Assembly (NCBI GenBank): GCA_027061855.1
Contig: JAMOVT010000078.1
Span: 1-41,681, forward strand
Length of the DNA: 41,681 bases
Direction of reading: 5' to 3'
Source of the DNA: Flavobacteriales bacterium
GTDB taxonomy: Bacteria; Bacteroidota; Bacteroidia; Flavobacteriales; Flavobacteriaceae
Shown: piece by piece, positions 41,501-41,681 of the stretch
How the letters are laid out: every line of letters starts with the position of its first letter
How positions within the stretch are numbered: position 1 is the stretch's first letter
Program-made: the position numbers and the translations under genes
Notes under the pieces: generated by a model
Seen by the model: only the letters and a program-made list of their open reading frames with translations
What the model was told of the DNA's origin: nothing
Database searches by the model: none

Positions 41501-41681
41501 CTATTCCTCAAACTTAAAACGAAAATATAATTGATTCCTTATCTTAGCCCCGAAACTTTCTTTCCAATAAATCAAAGATTGATGGGGACTGCCATCCGGG
41601 TTTTCTGCGCTTCCCAAACTGATATAATCATATTTATCAACATTATCCTCGATGATTTTCTTGGTTAAATAATCAATACCA
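41501..41681 (-). CDS. C-terminal part of a GNAT or FemAB-like acyltransferase (partial)
   Basis: The open frame enters from the right edge and ends at TAG (41501-41503), about 59 residues. The pattern ..[36 protein letters not shown] fits the last part of a GNAT-fold acyltransferase ('GxxKxxFGA'), often the acyl-group donor enzyme for amino sugars. Context with DegT and a flippase supports a role in surface-polysaccharide sugar synthesis. The exact family is uncertain from so short a piece. Confidence 0.55.
   Translation of the reverse strand, partial: GIDYLTKKIIEDNVDKYDYISLGSAENPDGSPHQSLIYWKESFGAKIRNQLYFRFKFEE

Overview
The window looks like a chromosomal segment of a low-GC member of the Bacteroidota, most likely class Flavobacteriia. 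The evidence is the gene set: a T9SS C-terminal sorting domain, a fused alpha/beta 2-oxoacid dehydrogenase E1, a LytTR response regulator with a 7TM LytS-like kinase, a FeoB-associated Cys-rich peptide, an HMA-AraC regulator, and a BtuB/BtuG-like B12 locus. TAnnTTTG-type -7 promoter elements and the near absence of Shine-Dalgarno sequences agree with this. Almost all of the window reads as ordinary core or accessory chromosome. I saw no prophage, classical IS or CRISPR array.

Layout, left to right. 1-186 is the 3' end of a probable hemW. 317-2601 (minus) is a compact housekeeping operon: dtd, thpR, a MazG-like NTP pyrophosphatase, msrA and a small membrane protein. 2742-5015 (plus) is a LytTR regulator and a 7TM histidine kinase in one reading frame, separated by a single stop codon. 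5073-6804 (minus) is a T9SS-secreted beta-helix protein split by a frameshift. 6837-9858 (minus) is a polyprenyl-phosphate glycosylation cassette: GT2, a duplicated LAB_N membrane protein and a GT39 ArnT-like enzyme.

9962-11231 is the most unusual stretch. It is a tandem array with a period of about 379 bp, next to an intact tRNA-Val(UAC). Each unit has a tRNA-derived fragment, a tRNA-type terminator and a small GIY-YIG nuclease gene. In the fragments the anticodon arm, T arm or D loop is replaced or interrupted by REP-like hairpins. One nuclease ORF is intact and two carry the same nonsense codon.

11501-13989 is the ferrous iron operon feoA-feoB-Cys-rich peptide behind a DtxR-like operator. 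14061-19771 (plus) holds gcvT, the fused E1 enzyme, a small membrane protein, a DUF4159 protein and hutI. 19789-27676 (minus) is an accessory cluster, probably one operon: HMA-AraC regulator, PqqD-like protein, ATP-grasp ligase, fold-type III PLP decarboxylase, a urea-transporter/M23-peptidase fusion, a TPR/beta-barrel protein, a TPR protein and perhaps a DUF5684 protein. It resembles a pathway that makes and exports an unknown amino-acid or peptide product.

27806-30915 (plus) is a cobalamin riboswitch followed by a BtuB-like receptor and a BtuG-like surface beta-propeller lipoprotein. 31176-37218 (minus) is a beta-oxidation regulon: marR, fadB-type enzyme, thiolase, then a separately promoted acyl-CoA dehydrogenase. 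Two matching palindromic operators (33011-33030 and 37255-37280) tie it to the MarR protein. thyA (plus) follows. The window ends in a minus-strand surface-polysaccharide operon: partial acyltransferase, DegT aminotransferase, Wzx-like flippase, aroQ and a SixA-like phosphatase.
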